DNA from: Staphylotrichum longicolle | Lineage: Eukaryota; Ascomycota; Sordariomycetes; Sordariales; Chaetomiaceae | Length of the DNA: 64,000 bases | Assembly (NCBI GenBank): GCA_019096155.1 | Contig: JAHCVI010000001.1 | Coordinates: forward strand, 1,488,001 to 1,552,000 | Direction of reading: 5' to 3' | The notes under the pieces: generated by a model | The model's database searches: none | What the model saw: the letters and a program-made list of their open reading frames with translations, nothing else | What the model was told of the DNA's origin: nothing | Made by a program: the position numbers and the translations under genes | Shown: positions 19,598 through 31,949 of the stretch, one piece after another | Numbering within the stretch: position 1 is the first letter of the stretch | How the letters are laid out: each line of letters begins with the position of its first letter

Positions 19598-22211
19598 TTA
19601 GAAGAAGTGCGTGTAGATCTTCGAGTTCTCGTGAACCTCCATTTCCTATCCCGCTGTTAGTCATCCCGGGTGACCACAATATTTCTGCTAAAGGGCCGCT
19701 CACCATCTTGAACGTGTTCAGCTCCTCCTTGATCTGCTGAGCCAGCATCGGCGTCAGGCGGTTGCACGTAGCAATTTCGCCGCGACGGTCGTACTCCTGG
19801 CTCGGCCACGTCTCGAAGAAGACAATCCGGGGGCTAAAGGTGGCATTTCGCTTAGACCCCTGGGGTGTGACGGGCGCGCTCTTAGTGTCCTGGCGGAGCC
19901 GGAGAGCCGACACAAAATAGTCTTCGCTGCCTATCGTGACAGTCCCAGTCCGCCTGTGTCCGTGCAACTCCTCGTTAGGCGTGCTCGGCGCGCTGGAATT
20001 GGGAGAATCGGTGATGGAAGGGACGCTAGGAACATCAAACGCGGAGCCCTTGGTCTCGGAGGGCCGGGGCGATGGGCTCGAAGAGCCAGCGCGGTCTAAA
20101 AAAAAAAGCGTCAGCGATCGGTGGATGCCCAGCTTCTACACACTGAGCGAGCACTCACGTTTCAAGATTCCCTTGCGAACAGCGGCAAGGACTTCTGCGC
20201 GCTCATTCTCGCCACCGACGATACTCTTCCTCGCGCCTGTGCTATCGGTTCCCGAGCTCCCCAAACGTTCCGGTTCGAGAACCGGCACCTTAGCCGCGTC
20301 GATCGAATTCCGCTCCAAACGCGGGAATCCGGTGCCGCCCCCTTGCGCCTTAGGGTCGGGGTTCACGTTGACCCGTTCCCGCTCAGCCTCGACTGTGATC
20401 ATGGACACGGCAGTCTGCGTGGTTTCGGGCTGGATTGGCTCCGCCGCTGGTGCGCCAATGATTGACTTTGGTCGGAAAAGCCCAACTAGAGATCGGGTGC
20501 CCTTCTTCATGCCGCGGCCCATCTTCCGAATCATAATCGAAGCTGACGATGCCGTAGACGAGATGGAGAGGTTGTCCGTCGATCCATGGAAGAACCTCCC
20601 TCCCGCGTAGATGTTGCTCCCGATGCCAGCAGCCTCTTGTTGCTGAGCGATCCGAGCCTGCTCCTCGTCGTAAGCATCCTCGGGATTTCGGTCCTTGTGC
20701 AGCTTGCCAGGTGCGTTGTCCGCCGCTTCGCCGTCAGGGGCGGCCTTCCTAAACTCGGCAGCACTGCCAAACGAAAACGCCCGCCTAAGCCGCGAGGTTT
20801 TGCTCTTAGCCTTGCCTCGCTTCTCGTTGATCGCCGTGAGCTGCCTAACGGCGGCACTCTCAAAACGAGGCGGAGACGCCGGTTCCAGGGCCGCCGGCTC
20901 TGTCGCGCCCGCTGGCTGCGTGCTCCCCGCTTCCGTCTCCATGGTGACCGGCTTGGAAAGCGGCGACGGGTTTGCGCCTCGTTTGGCGTTCGCGGCATCA
21001 GTCGACGAACCTCGCGGCGGAATACTGACATTCAAGTTCCGGGAAGAATCTTGGCTGGCGCTCGGCTTGTCAGGGGAGCCAGCCATGGTGGGGTTGGCGG
21101 CGGGGTCAGAAGGATGGCCGTTGCGGTTGGCGGACTAAATAGGTGAAAGAGAATTCCGTGTCAGTCGTGAACCGAAACATGCAGGGCATTACAAATGATT
21201 GGACAATGCAGTGGTGTCTGGTGCAAAGACCAAGGGGAAAATGCGCGGATTGCGGGGACTTACAGAAGAGGGGCGCACATTTGCCCCAGCGCTTCGGCCG
21301 CTCCCGGTCTGCTCATCTTTGCTGATTTTGTCGGCGGCCAGGGCATTCCCGGTTTTGGTAGCCTTATCAGCACTGTTGGGGCGATTCGATTCTGCCGGCT
21401 GCGCCAGGTCGTGCGGGGTCAGGCGGATGGGAAATCCGGGAGAATCCAATGCGGGCATGCTGCGCCGGCGAACCCTCTTGATCTCGCCCTGGGCTTGACT
21501 TGGTGCAAATCCCGAGTCGTCAACCGCCGACACAGGCAATGAACCAACAAAGCTGTTTGGCCGATTCAACATGGCCGAATGTGAAGGCCGTAACTGAGCC
21601 GCGGTGGTCACTGACCCTGCCGAATCGGCCCGCAGGGCCGACCGCCTGTACCGCTCAGGTGCCGCCCGAGCCGGCTGTGCTGGCGCAAGCGACGTCTGCG
21701 AGGGCGTTCCGTTGCTCGCCTGAGTAGGCCGAGTGGTTCCTGAGGCTCTCCTAGTGCCAGGCACGGGTAGAGAAGAGTCGTCACGGGTGCCAAAACTCGT
21801 CTGCAAGTTGACATTCGCCGTGCTGGGCAGGTTGGTCATGGACGCACTGGCTGAGTATCGGGAGCGGGCGACGGCTGGTTGTAGGTAATCGAGGGCCTGG
21901 ATTGTGGGGACCGCTGGCGAAGAGGACGTTCGTTGCGTTCTTGATTGCTGCCATTGCGTAGCCGGGTTGAAATTGGGCATACTTCGAAAGGCATATTGTT
22001 GGACGGGAGCAGAGCCGCCACGGTACACTCCAGGCGCGGTGACTGTGGTAGGCAAGCCGTGAAGACCGTTCCTGTGCGAGCCAACAGGAAGATATTGTGC
22101 AGTCGACTGGACTGGGACTGATTGCAGCATTCCCGAGGCCGAAGATGGTCGTGTTTGAAGGACGGTGACCGTCCCCGACTGCTGAGGGTAGCCTTGGACA
22201 AGAGCGGCCAT
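19598..22211 (-). CDS. BNI4-like bud-neck/septum scaffold protein
   Basis: Intact spliced gene of 787 aa with three introns: 21135-21263, 20096-20158 and 19646-19703. It matches the fungal family annotated as BNI4. In yeast Bni4 tethers chitin synthase III (through Chs4) and the phosphatase Glc7 to septins at the bud neck; the same role at septa is inferred here. Family landmarks: MAALVQGYPQQSGTVTVLQT at the start, a long Ser/Pro/Arg-rich disordered half, SRLRRAFSFGSAAEFRK, DNLSISSTASSASIMIRKMG, RSLVGLFRPKSIIG, GGGTGFPRLERNSIDAA and SIVGGENERAEVLAAVRKGI. The last exons give NATFSPRIVFFETWPSQEYD, RRGEIATCNRLTPMLAQQIK and the terminal EVHENSKIYTHFF. The phrase NATFSPRIVFF is the region that would hold an RVxF-like PP1 docking motif. 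A long gene-free region lies upstream. Confidence 0.82.
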
Positions 22212-25200
22212 GTTGGAAGAGATAGATACGGTGCAAAAAGCCGTAGTACAGATGACGCTTCCCGCCGCCTAGGTTTTGAGGTCTGCGTGACGGGAGCACC
22301 ACACAGAAGCAGGGTGAAGGTTTAGGACGTTGCGGATCGGTGAGATTCCTGCTTGACTCGGTTGTTAGCGAGGGCAACGAGGCACACAACTTGCAGTGCA
22401 CTTGGATCAAACGGCCTAGCAACAAGAAACGCGACAGGGCTGCTTGCCACACAAAGATTGGGAATCCACGGCGTGTGCGTGGCGTGACAGAGGTAGCACC
22501 AGTCAAACAAGATCACATCACATACCTGCCGACCTCAGAGGTGTGGTAGAGGAACCAAACGATGTATGTAGTGATAGGGAAGCCTTCACAATCGGTAATG
22601 TGGGAGAATCGAAGGACGCCTGCGGCCAAGGGAACAATGGGGTGGGTGAAGGGAGGCTCGTTGTTCGTCTCGAAAACGCAGTCCACTGTCACCGTGGACG
22701 GCTTGTTGGGAGACGCTGTCGGGGTGTCGACGTGGAAGGGGAGAGGAAACGCAGTGTCGACTGGTGACAACTGCAAAAAAATCGGCTTCTACTGGAGCCT
22801 GAACATCGGAAGGGCCCAGGCGCTGGGACAGTGGCGGATATGGGCGGAGCGATGCGAGTCGAATTTGGCTCCGATGGGAGGACGTTCAAAGGAGGTCGAT
22901 TCGCGCAGGGCCAGGAAGCGAGTGCAGAGGGCGGGAAGGAGTCGGGCGAACGATAGTTACGAAGACAGCGAGGAAATCAAGACGGTACGGTGCGGTGCAG
23001 TCGGATGTGAATGGACGGCCGTGACAAGGAAAAGTCCGAAGTGCCCTGCTGGGAAAATGGGAGGGCTGTGAATCGAAAGAAGGAGCTGCCCCGGTGAGAA
23101 ATCGAGGGCAGAGGCACAGGAAGGACGAGGCACCACGGCGTTGCTCGGAGGCAGGAGGCTTCGAGGGCTCAGTGACACCTGGCGAGGGCGGGCCGAGAAA
23201 AAAAGGGGGGACGGTCGAATCGGATATCGGAGCACGTGGCGGTGGAGTGACAGGACAGAAAAGAAAGAATAAACGATAGAGGGGGGGAGGATTGGGGATT
23301 GGGATATGGGGATGGGAATAGAGAATGGGAATGGGAATGCGAAGTTGAGAGAAGGGCAAGGTCGGGTGAAGTTTTGGCCAGGACTCAGGACCGTCGCTGC
23401 AGGTGCCAGTGGAGAGAGAGACAGCCCATCACGGAAAAGACAGGCAGGGCAACGGCGGCGCACAGTGCCCACGCCAGACCGCCCCTGGAACGAATCGGTA
23501 GGCCAGAAATTCCAAGACACCCCCGATCCATTGCAGCTCCATCCGCCGGGACTCCACTGGCGCATCAAAATGGCTAAGCGGTCATTACGTTGCCAGTATT
23601 CTCCGGTAATAATGCAGCAGCGTAACATGCAAAACCAGGGCGAGTCAAGGAGAGAACAGGACAGCGTTGCAATGACTGGGACACACGCTCAATCCTCTCA
23701 TTCCATCCCGCGGCGCTGGAGCTCACTGAGAGAACAGCCGCTGGGGGCGATTCGTTGGCCTCGGCTTGGAAGCGCTCGAAAAAAGAGCGATCTCGACAGG
23801 TAATTTCGATCTGTTTGCATTTGTTGATCGGCTTCCCGCTGATAAGCGCTGTTTTGCATTTCGTGTTTCGTCTTGGGCGTACGTCTCCATCCATCTCATC
23901 ATCCAAGTCAGGTCCTGCGGCTTCCGCAGGGTCCTTCCCTCATTTTCAGGAGTCTGTCCACATTGTGTTATGGTGGCTGAGGGCCAGCTGCGCGATTGGT
24001 CGGCGCGGGGTTGCAGGCAGGCATTGACACAAGCCGCGCTAGCAGGGCCGTCCTGCGGCCAGAAGCCGGCCAATGCCAGGGAATGGGGAAGGGGAGCTCC
24101 ATGTTTTGGGGCTTACTGACCGCGTTCTCTGCATATGCATTTTTTGGGATGCATCCAAACAATCGACTCGCGGGCAAATGATTTAATTTGGATCATCGCC
24201 GCAGCCTGAAGCCTCCCCAAAATCCCACCGTCATCTGTCAATCCTTCTCCGCCGCTTGCGTCGGCGGTGGCCGCCTTTTCGGCGGGGACCTTTCTCGCTC
24301 TGTGGTCTTGGTCTTCTGGAATGAATCCCCACGAGCTCGGGTTCGTGTTAACCCCGCCGCCGGAACTCTCCAAGGCATTGGACTGGACCGGGGAAAACGT
24401 GAAGTCGGCAGTAACGGGTTACGGAGACCCAAGGTTGACGTTGAAAGACGTGGCTGGCAGAGCACACAACAGCTGCTAACCCTGCCGTCCTCGTGTCGCC
24501 TTTTCGAAAACAGCTGGTTTCTGGGTCTCATGTTCTCTGATGACGGCATCTCCTGAGTTTGCTGCATTTGCATTTCTGAACTCTTCACACGGTATACGCT
24601 AGGTAGGTATCCTGAGTTCCCGTGTATTGCAGCGTTCTCAGCTCTGTCGAGGCTCCCGCTCAAGGAACAAACCCCCCGAACGAGCGAGTTTTCTTGAACG
24701 GATCTTCCTCCCGGGCCCATTCAAACCGGCAGGCGATGCTGCACAGAAAAGGAGAAACCCAAACAAACCCCCGCTAAGCAAAAAAGCGCGACTGCAGCTT
24801 TCCTGCAGCACTATCCTCCGGCGCGTCCTGCACCGCCCCAGCAGTGGCTGCCGAAAAGGGGTCCCGGACGGCTTGAGCTGCGCGCTCTCGTCGCAGAAGC
24901 TCAATCTACGAAGCCAACACTTCTCCCGGTCTCGAGTTTCGCGTCACCTGCAGACTGCAGTGCACAGCACTCCAAGCAAGGCCTGCCAGGGACCTGCCAG
25001 GGCCGCCTCTACCAGATCCGGTTTCTCAAGCAGAAAGTTTTAAGCATACAAGCTTGGCGATGGCACGCCGACGTTGCACCTTTCCGAGGTCGTGGGAGGC
25101 CGTTTTAATAAGCAATTGCCTTGGTCGTTCGGTATAACCCAGGAAGTTGTGCCCCGTGGGGGAGACGCGCCAAGACGAGGCAATCATGCTGGCCATTAAA

Positions 25201-27666
25201 ACCCCTTCCAAGCCGGCTGCCGGTCGACGAACATGGAAGCTTTCGAAATGCCCCATCGGGCATAGCCGGGAACGTTACACATGCTCTGTGCGGCGGGGGC
25301 ACACACGGCGAAGTTGGAGCTGGGACGGCGTCATCCTCCACCACAGCCACGCATGTTGGCTGTCGGACATGGTGAACGCCCCGAGGTGAGATGGACTTTG
25401 CTGTGGTTGGCTGGAGATGACCTGCAATTCGATCAGGAACAATGGGCAGGTTGGGATATCCCCGCTGACAAAAGGGGACCCCTCCGCACGGTTACGTAGC
25501 GTTGGTGTGATCTGTACGACATCCAGCCCTCCTTGTCCATTTTCTTGCTCACGGCTATCGGCCTCGATCGAGATCGGACCTGGCGCCTCAGCATGCTGGG
25601 CCGCAGACGTACATCGGCTAGGAAAAGGTGTGCCCGAGGACCCTGGGAGGGTAAAAAGGGGAAGAAACATTTCTGAAGCCAGAATGTAACCCTCCTCTGC
25701 CGCTTGATAGGCAAATAGCTTTGTTCATCAGGAGAGCGACAGTTACAAGATGTACACGGTGGTTGTTGAAGAAGACACTGCTACTCCTCCAGTCCAAACA
25801 GCCCTACCGTCTACATTTGTGGTGTTGCGCATCCAAGATACAGGAAACGGGTCAGGCCATTCTGACGTTTGGATTCTGCATCCAACCACTCAATTACGCC
25901 ATTTGGCTGGGCTGGCATGTGTTATCAGATTGTCCAAGATTGTACTTCGTCCATACACGTGTAGGTACCTTAGGCATGGAACATTCTCTCCCTTTATTTC
26001 CGTGTTTCTCTCACTCTCAGTTCTCTATCCTTTCTCACACACACACACACACACTCCATCGATCTCTTTCTTCTCTCTTTCTCCCATTTCCCCTCTCGTT
26101 GAACGCGTAAACCCGCAGATCCTTCAAACAAAAGGTTTCGGAGCATCTCCAACAACAAAAATAAACCCCCCCCCCAACATCGGACGACGAACGAAAAGTC
26201 CAAACACCAATGGCATGCCAGGCCGGGGGCGTGGCAGAGCTTGGCATGAAGCTTTGCCCGTCGATCCCCCTGGGTGCCCACTTTTTCCCACACCAAGGCC
26301 TCAAGGGCAGGGCCTCGAACAACAACACACCTCACATTTGCATGCCAGCGCGGTGGGAGGAGGAGGGGGGTTGCGGGCTGTCTCGACCTCTTACGACTTT
26401 CGGGTTGGGCAAGAGGGAAAAGAGACATGCGGATCAAAAATGCCGATTCGTCGCCCGGCAGTCTGATCAGCCAGCCACCCGGCTGCGAGCCTTACACAGC
26501 AGGGGGGGTTGTGCCGTGGGTTTACTTGTAGGTTCAAGTACAGACATGCAAGCAAGACTCAAGTTGTTCGCTGTCGTCCACCGTCCCGGGTCCCAACCAG
26601 TCAGTTGTCCCTTATGTTCTAACCATCGCTGCCCCCGCCCGGTAACCTATCCCGCATCAGAGGATGGTGGAGGGGATGGTTGGGTGGCATTGTCGTGCGG
26701 GTTCCTTGTGCCTGGGTTAGTTGTCCGGCGTGACGACAGCTCTCCTCCGGCGGTGGAAAAAACAATGCAGTGCAACGACAGGCCAGCTGCTTGGTTTTTC
26801 TTCTTCCTTCTTCTTTTTCTCTTGTGTCTCCCCTGCAATGGCATGCCATCATCGCATACCGGCTTGTCTCGCGTGTTCCGTCGGCACGCAGGGGAGGCCA
26901 GGAACGGGTGCTGGGACAGGGCCATTCCGGCGGCATCGCCCGCGAATCCTCAATACGTGATCTACCGTAAGCGGGACGGCTTGGTGCGCCGGCGGCGGAC
27001 AGCAGACAGCGGAAGAGAGGACAGCAGCAGGGCCCTGATGAAAGTATCGGTTTGGCGGGCAGGCACAGCACATGGTAGGTACGGAAGATGCAGGGCCAAG
27101 ATAAGCCGCTCCCGAGGACCCGTTCTCGTGCGCGCGGTTGTGTAAAGGGCTCGGGGTCGATGATAGGTTGGCGGTGGGGAAAGTCGTCGTCAGCGTTGAT
27201 GCTGTTCGGGGATACGAGCGTGTTTATTATGGGGAAGCCAGCGCGCAAGGAAAAGGGGGAGAGAGGGAGCTCGGAGGACACTATCCGTTGCCGTCACCGC
27301 TGTTTTCAACAAGAAGACTTGTGACGTGGAAGAGTTGCCTGCTTCGGTGGAAATCATATCTCTCCCGTCCCGTCCTTTGACGTGGACACAGTCTGGGTGC
27401 TCGAAACACAAAATTACACAGGCCAGGGTCCCCAAGGTACATAAGGTCATTTGCAGAAACACGCGCCGAGTCGGGACAGCACCCATCAACCGTGTTTCAG
27501 GTGGATTTTAGCGTCCCGCTAAAATGCCAAGCCCTCTGGCCCCGGAATGGACGAACCACCAAATGGGTTCCAGAACTTCAAGCGGCTGCAGTGATGTATT
27601 ATTACATACCATTAGGTATTGTTGTATCTTGTCAACCACAGTGTTGGGCTAAGCTGTGGTCTCCTT
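22212..27666. other. 5.4-kb gene-free interval upstream of the BNI4-like gene
   Basis: No supported gene. Open frames reach 311 codons (26210-27145, plus) and 238 codons (25750-26466, plus), but they have no start context, splice pattern or domain, and overlapping frames of similar length occur on both strands. Likely leader/promoter of BNI4 plus spacer. There is a (CA)n tract at about 26037-26054 and a direct repeat built on CCTGCCAGGG at about 24978-25002. Confidence 0.45.
26037..26054. repeat. CA dinucleotide repeat
   Basis: About nine CA units in the gene-free interval, preceded by CT-rich sequence. Confidence 0.85.
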
Positions 27667-28723
27667 TCACTCGACCTTCGTGGCCTTGAAATCGTCGGCG
27701 TAAAAGTACAGGTACGGCAGATTGCTCGGGTTCATGAAGCGGAATTCCAGCGACGCGTCGCCCGTCTCGTCCGTCGTGAACTGGATGCCCGAGGTGACCC
27801 GGGTGAAGGCGGCGCTGTTGATGCACACGCTGGTGGTTCCGATCTTGGCACCCTTGAAGTACACGTCGATGCGCGTGCTCGAGTCGTAGTTCAGGCAGCG
27901 GTACATGAAGGAGACATTGTACTTCGAGGAGGCCTTGGCGGTGAACGACTCCTGGATCGAGACGTAGCCGCTGCCGGTTTTGGGCGGGTAGGCGCGGATG
28001 ACGACCTGGCCACCCGCGCAGTCACCAGCAGCAACGCAGGGGTTCACGCCGTTGATAACCTGGATGCTGCCGCCGTTGTTGACGTTGGAGGTCCATGGGA
28101 GTATGTTGCCAGTCGTCAGATAAGTCTCAAAGCCCCCGTTGACGATGGGCTGCGAGACGGTCACAGTTGGGGTGGCATATTCGGTGGCAATCGCGCCGGT
28201 GGTGATGGTCTCGGTGGTGGTGGCCGTCACCTCAGCACCCTCGGTGGCTGTGACCGTCTCCACGACCGTCACGGTCGACGTCGTGGACAAGATGCAGCTG
28301 CAGGCGCTGCTGACGCTCGACGCGGCGTTGCCGCACTGGGCGAGGATCTGGGAGGCCGGGTCAGGCGAGGGTTCCTCACGCTTGGCGTAGATGGTCGTGG
28401 CCGGTCCGGCGCTGTGAGATCTCTGCGTTAGCTGCCCGAACCAAAGCGTGTGCATGGCGTGGGAAAAGCCCGTACATAGTGGTGGTGAGCGTTGTCAGGG
28501 TGACGACCTCAAAGCTGGTCTCGAGGTGCGTCTGGACCGCTGTGACGGTTGCCGTCTGCGTGACGGTTTCCGTGGCAGGTGCGAGGGACAGATAGGACGA
28601 GCAAAACGCCTCGCCCACCTCCCCGACAGCAGAAACACACTTGCCGCTGCATGGCTTGTTGGAGATGCACTTGCCAAAAGTGCCAGCGGCAAAGCCGGCC
28701 AGGCAAAGCGCGGAAAGCTTCAT
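27667..28723 (-). CDS. Secreted protein with stalk and galactose-binding-like (CBM-type) domain
   Basis: Intact, one intron (28412-28475, GTACGG...CAG), 330 aa. Signal peptide MKLSALCLAGFAAGTFG, then a short cysteine-rich segment (CISNKPCSGKCVSAVGE, FCSSYL) and a Thr/Val-rich stretch. A second Cys motif (ILAQCGNAASSVSSACSCIL) and another Thr-rich stalk (TVTVVETVTATEGAEVTATT) lead to a C-terminal beta-sandwich. That domain starts at about residue 180 with VNGGFETYLTTGNILPW and contains GSGYVSIQESFTAKASSKYN, FMYRCLNYDSSTRIDVYF and YLYFYADDFKATKVE. The opening N-G-G-F-E and the final D-D-F are typical of galactose-binding-like/CBM4_9-type domains. There is no catalytic signature, so it is probably a carbohydrate-binding or surface protein. 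It lies in tandem with the CE5 gene, about 660 bp apart. Confidence 0.78.
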
Positions 28724-29382
28724 ATTAACGAAAGTGGTAATGATTTGAGTCTTGAAACGAGTGGACTTGTTGCCGTGGACAACCTCACGAACAACCAAAA
28801 CAAACGACCAAAAAGGAGCGACAAGAACTGCACCGTTCTTGAGCCGGTGGGAATAGGGATGGGGATGCCATCTTGATTTAAAGGGAGGAGTTGTGTGAAG
28901 TCCCAGGACCCGCTGTCGCCTTGGCCAGGCGATACCAAACAATTCCAAAATATCCACTGCAGGATTCAATAGACTTTTGTCACAAGCCGAACCCTGTCGC
29001 CCAGCTCAACTTGGCTCAGCTTGGCTCAGCTTGGCTCTTTTTTTTGGCACCATTGACGGCAAAATATGGAGACTGATCAATCTCAACAGATTGTTTGACT
29101 AGATCCGGACATCCTCGCCCCTTTCTCTCCGGGCGTCGTCAGCAGCTGAAATATCTCTTGAAAGTCACGTTATCAACCTCGGAGCTTTTCGCCCATCTCG
29201 ATGCCCTGCCTGAGGTGCAACGTGTGAGGAATCCTCAAATCTCGAGCACGATGGGGAATGGGCACATTTTCCACTTCCACCAAATAACAGGACCGAGGAG
29301 GCAATGCACACGACTACGCGCATCCATGTCAGACAGGAGTCTTTCCAAACCCAACTTGAAATAACATACAACCAAACAGGTA
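28724..29382. other. Intergenic interval between two secreted-protein genes
   Basis: About 660 bp serving as promoter of the CBM-type gene. It carries a 10-bp tandem repeat at 29011-29037 and T-rich sequence. No gene seen. Confidence 0.5.
29011..29037. repeat. Tandem repeat, unit TTGGCTCAGC
   Basis: Two exact 10-bp units and a third that diverges after TTGGCTC, followed by a T run. Confidence 0.85.
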
Positions 29383-30390
29383 TCAAAGCCCAACCTTGCT
29401 GATCACAAACTCCAGCGCCTGCTGCCCAAACTCCTGTCCGTAGCCCTGGTGCGTGTCCGGATCGTCACCGTCAGAGCAGAACGGATCGGGGGCATCGCAG
29501 TACGACTGGATCCTGTCTCCGAACTCGGGGCACTGGAACCCTACTGGTCTGGCGGCAAACTAGTAGAGTCCCCAACTTTGTCAGTAGGGAGGGCAACAAT
29601 ACCAGGTTGGGTGTCATAAGTAGAAAGGGGAGACCACAACTCACCCCTCCAGCCACCGCACTTCCAACATTAAACACCAGTCCGTCCACATGCCTCGGAT
29701 TCCCCATCATGATAATCGCCGCCGTGTTCCTCGCCACCGCATCCGACACCAGCCTCCCCGTCAAATTCAAACTCGGCACGTCCGGCCCGCCGCAGAACGC
29801 GTCGTCCATGATTTGCGCCCCCTACTCACACAACAAACAACAACAGCCATCAGCATCCATCCTTGTTTACTTTCTTTCTCCTGCCCACAACATAATTACG
29901 GACGAGAAAGGAGAGAGAAAGACAGCGAGGTCAGAGAAAAAGCCACGACATTTCCATACCTGCGAATACCCATGCATGACGATCACGCTCCCTGGACACC
30001 GCGCCGCGAACGCCCCCGTCTGGTCCACCACCGCCGCGATCCCCGCCGTCACGCTCGCCGCGTACTCGTCCAGCGTTAGGCCCGCGGCCGGGTAGTCGAT
30101 GGCCTCGACCGTGGCCTGGCTCGGGCCCGGAAAGGCGGCCAGGATCAGGTCGACAAGGGTCCGGCTGGAACCGAACTCGGGCGGGGCGGTCGTCTCGCGC
30201 GCCGCGAAGATGTGGATCTGCGGGCAGTCGTCTGACGGGGGGTGATGGTGGTGTTTTGTTGTCGTCGTTGTGGTTGTTGTTGTTGTTCGAGGGTGGTCTG
30301 TGGGAAGGGGGACGGGAGGGCGGTGGCCACGGTTGTGGTCAGGAGGGCGAGGAGGAGGGTGGTCAGCGGGCAGGGGCGGATGGTCTTCAT
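29383..30390 (-). CDS. CE5 family esterase (acetylxylan esterase/cutinase type), one frame break
   Basis: Secreted serine esterase, about 261 aa after one correction. Signal peptide at the start (CPLTTLLLALLTTTVATA), then a Gln-rich spacer, then the CE5 fold: DCPQIHIFAARETTAPPEFG, LVDLILAAFPGPSQATVEAI, the nucleophile elbow MHGYSQGAQI, DAFCGGPDVPSLNL and a C-terminal Asp/His region (CSDGDDPDTHQGYGQEFGQQ). The ARETTAPPEFGSS phrase is closer to acetylxylan esterases than to cutinases; activity is inferred. Introns are 29822-29959 and 29560-29644, both GT-AG with correct phase. The reading frame breaks at a six-C run (coding strand, 30237-30242): a seventh C would join the signal peptide exon to the catalytic domain. 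Without it the protein would end after about 80 residues. Confidence 0.82.
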
Positions 30391-31949
30391 GGTAGGTGAA
30401 TGAGTTGGTTGGTATTGTTGTGCTTGACCTGGGTAAGTCGTCTCTGTCGCTGCTTGGTACGTAGGATGAAAGGTCTAGCTCTACATTCTGTTTTCGTCTG
30501 ATCTTGAACCGGGAGCGAGAGCGTCACAGTTATAGGCCCCCGAGTGGCGCACATCACAGCTTCCGGTGCTCCGAGAGACTGACGTGTTGCTACCCCCTTG
30601 TTTCGAAGCCATTGAGACCTCACCGACTGTTTTGCACTGCAAGTCTCCAAGCCCCGGGCCGAACGAAGAGACCAGCTTCTTTCAAAGTCACATTGGTTGG
30701 GCTGGAGGCCCCTGATCGACGTGGAGTGCATAATAGATTCTGGGGTAGTGTGTGTAGCTACGGGAGCACGGCTTTAGCCGCAACGCGGAACCTCGGATGC
30801 TGCACGATGGATTGTGTATACAGTTGCTGGTTGCTGGTTAGTATTGACAATGCTGGGGATGACAAGGCTTGGCCGCCAGCGTTAGAGGTGGAAACGCTCG
30901 ACTTTGTTGTAGCCGGCCACCGAGATTCAAACGGCAAACGCACCTATTTACCAATTGCTTTTGCATGTCTATGCCCTGAACCTGAACTCCTTCAATATCT
31001 TATTGTGAGAGAGTGCTGCCCATTACTACCCCTGACCCAGCATGTTTGGAAACAGGACAATCACGGCTCGGTTCCAGAACATCGGCGAAGCTCCCCAAAA
31101 CGACCACATACAGCGATCCCCGACGTTTGAGGTCCACATCCGTTGGGGCTACGTCCGGATAATTTGTGTTGCGCATGGACCGAGTCTCGGGTTGTAGATC
31201 CCAGTTCAGGTTCCCCAATCAATCAACTGGCTGCATTTTTCAGAACGACTTCACCTGTTTCTTCCATGGGGTCAATGTCCACATCCTAGGCACGAAAGCC
31301 ATTGTTACAACGGAAAACTCGGAGGAGCAGGGTTTTCGAGAGGAGGCACGTATCTACGTATCCGCTCCCAGCCCCAATTTCAGCTCGAAGCGATTTGAAT
31401 TTGAATGCGACTCAAGCCATGGTTCATTGACTCTCAAGCATGCCCCAACTATCATTGAGACACTGCAGGTCATATTGTGAGCAAAGAGGGAAGCAAAAGA
31501 TGATCAACATGCTACTTGCAGAGTGCCGACAGTAGGAAAAGGAAAGTGATGTGGGTTCGCATGGTCGACCTGTCTCTCAAGACCTGTATCAGTGACTTGA
31601 TTGTTTGTGCGTCTCGGCTGGCTAGAAAGAGTTTCGAGTGATGCCAGGAGGACGGTTTAAGTCGTAGCATCAAGAATCTAATTCTTGAATGATGCAGGAG
31701 TGGAGGAACCTGCAACAAGACTGCGCCGCAATGAGGTAGACTCATGCACACGGGCAAGGCGCACTGCACCTCATCGTCAACAAATGGAGCCTGTTGGGCC
31801 GCTTGCGCAGGCCGCGTGCGGGGTCTCTTCATTGCTGCCTTGCGCTTGGGTTCTTTACTACCAACCTACCCACCTACCTAAGGTACCTATGTTTGCAGCT
31901 CTTGACTTTGGCTTGTTTTTGGTCATCCCACCGAGTGCCAGACACCACA
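30391..31949. other. Intergenic interval between divergent CE5 and HET genes
   Basis: About 1.56 kb. A plus-strand frame of 208 codons (30504-31130) and one of 104 codons (31166-31480) are open, but I recognise nothing and see no splice logic. Probably promoter space for both genes. Confidence 0.45.

Noticed and set aside
26210..27145. 311-codon plus-strand open frame
   Set aside because: No domain, no start context, random-looking composition, and a 220-codon frame overlaps it on the other strand.
30504..31130. 208-codon plus-strand frame upstream of the HET gene
   Set aside because: Some stretches look protein-like, but no domain, intron logic or family resemblance supports it.
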